IMG/VR virus record: IMGVR_UViG_3300040935_000019
Coordinates: 1-64,000 of that record
Direction: 5' to 3' (one strand)
Source of the DNA: a virus
Length of the DNA: 64,000 nucleotides
Shown: positions 63,809 through 64,000 of the stretch, piece after piece
How positions within the stretch are numbered: position 1 is the stretch's first letter
How the letters are laid out: every line of letters starts with the position of its first letter
Made by a program: the position numbers and the translations under genes
Notes under the pieces: model-generated
What the model was told of the DNA's origin: nothing
The model's input: the letters and a program-made list of their open reading frames with translations, nothing else
Databases searched by the model: none

Positions 63809-64000
63809 ATGAGGATAGTTTATCCTTTACCACCAAATAAAAGCGCAAATAGAGTAGATGCAGGATTTTTAGATCCCAACTATCCAATTTGGAGAAGGAA
63901 TGCTGGTTTAACTCCAGACGAACATCCAGGAGTTGATTTTAATTTGTCAGGAACTAGCGGTGATGGCGATTTAAGATATCCTGTGGTTGCAATAATGCCA
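63809..64000 (+). CDS. Second M23-type peptidase, N-terminal part (cut by window edge)
   Basis: A rightward frame starting ATGATG (63806 or 63809) stays open to the window end: 64 residues MRIVYPLPPNKSANRVDAGF... containing EHPGVDFNLSGTSGDGDLRYPVVAIMP. This matches the M23 start (HxGxD zinc ligands followed by a G..G..PV.A...G turn). The HxH ligand would lie beyond the edge. Because it stands alone, outside the tail operon, it may be the lysis endolysin or another virion peptidase. Confidence 0.72.
   Translation, partial: MRIVYPLPPNKSANRVDAGFLDPNYPIWRRNAGLTPDEHPGVDFNLSGTSGDGDLRYPVVAIMP

Overview
The window is a stretch of an A+T-rich genome of a large tailed double-stranded DNA phage. Evidence includes a terminase large subunit, portal protein, baseplate J-like and gp25-like proteins (a contractile-tail, myovirus-type baseplate), tail fibres, a tail-chaperone frameshift and a nearly complete phage replication, recombination and nucleotide-metabolism set. 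The three tRNAs are much richer in G+C than the surrounding DNA (the Arg tRNA is about 63% G+C by hand count). Together with a family-A polymerase, a B12-type ribonucleotide reductase and a T4 Rnl1-type RNA ligase, this suggests, but does not prove, a thermophilic bacterial host. No host gene, integrase or lysogeny module is visible. Promoters match bacterial housekeeping sigma consensus (TTGACA, 17 bp, TATAAT-like) throughout, and no phage RNA polymerase is seen.

Layout. From about 1 to 20 kb, a long leftward transcript encodes virion and tail proteins preceded by small accessory proteins (coiled-coil protein, GroES-like, membrane protein, thioredoxin-fold protein). It starts at a consensus promoter at 20.1 kb. 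From 20 to 27 kb, leftward genes encode a split class II ribonucleotide reductase, a RuvC-like resolvase and DNA polymerase A, interrupted by two rightward membrane-associated genes. From 27 to 33 kb come the DnaB helicase operon, tRNA-Arg, tRNA-Trp, a Hef-like homing endonuclease and a CAU tRNA. From 33 to 38 kb lie a DUF4926 protein, TnpB, a GMP reductase/IMPDH-family enzyme, a small orphan gene and RNA ligase. A regular iteron array at 37.7 kb, next to a winged-helix protein gene, is the best origin candidate. From 38 to 50 kb, rightward genes encode the putative initiator, a YNPY-repeat protein, a solitary TnpB right-end/omega-RNA-like locus, Rad52-like annealing protein, RecA, Ref-like nuclease, dUTPase, SSB, histone-like protein, dNMP kinase, thymidine kinase-like protein, DnaG primase and a Fe-S RecB/Cas4-like nuclease. 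From 50 to 59 kb are an isolated probable abundant structural protein, SpeD, portal and two portal-linked proteins. From 59 to 64 kb, leftward genes encode PhoH-like ATPase, TerL, a probable TerS and a small HTH protein, with a rightward second M23 peptidase running off the right end.

How it works together. SSB, Rad52-like protein, RecA, Ref-like nuclease, RuvC-like resolvase, DnaB, DnaG and PolA form a self-sufficient replication and recombination set. NrdJ, dUTPase, dNMP kinase, the TK-like protein and the GMP reductase-like enzyme supply nucleotides. The tRNAs suit an AGA- and AUA-rich codon usage.

Most unusual points: (1) an open reading frame with no start codon, joined to the tail chaperone by an apparent +1 (or -2) frameshift at a run of six U followed by C; (2) a trans-located TnpB omega-RNA-like locus with preserved hairpin and three copies of the scaffold end; (3) a recurring arrangement in which a strong promoter's -10 box lies 6-7 nt (sometimes 9-11 nt) upstream of the start codon, implying leaderless mRNAs; (4) six iterons at 12-13 bp spacing. 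Several gene starts were moved downstream of the longest open frame because of these promoters or clear ribosome binding sites.
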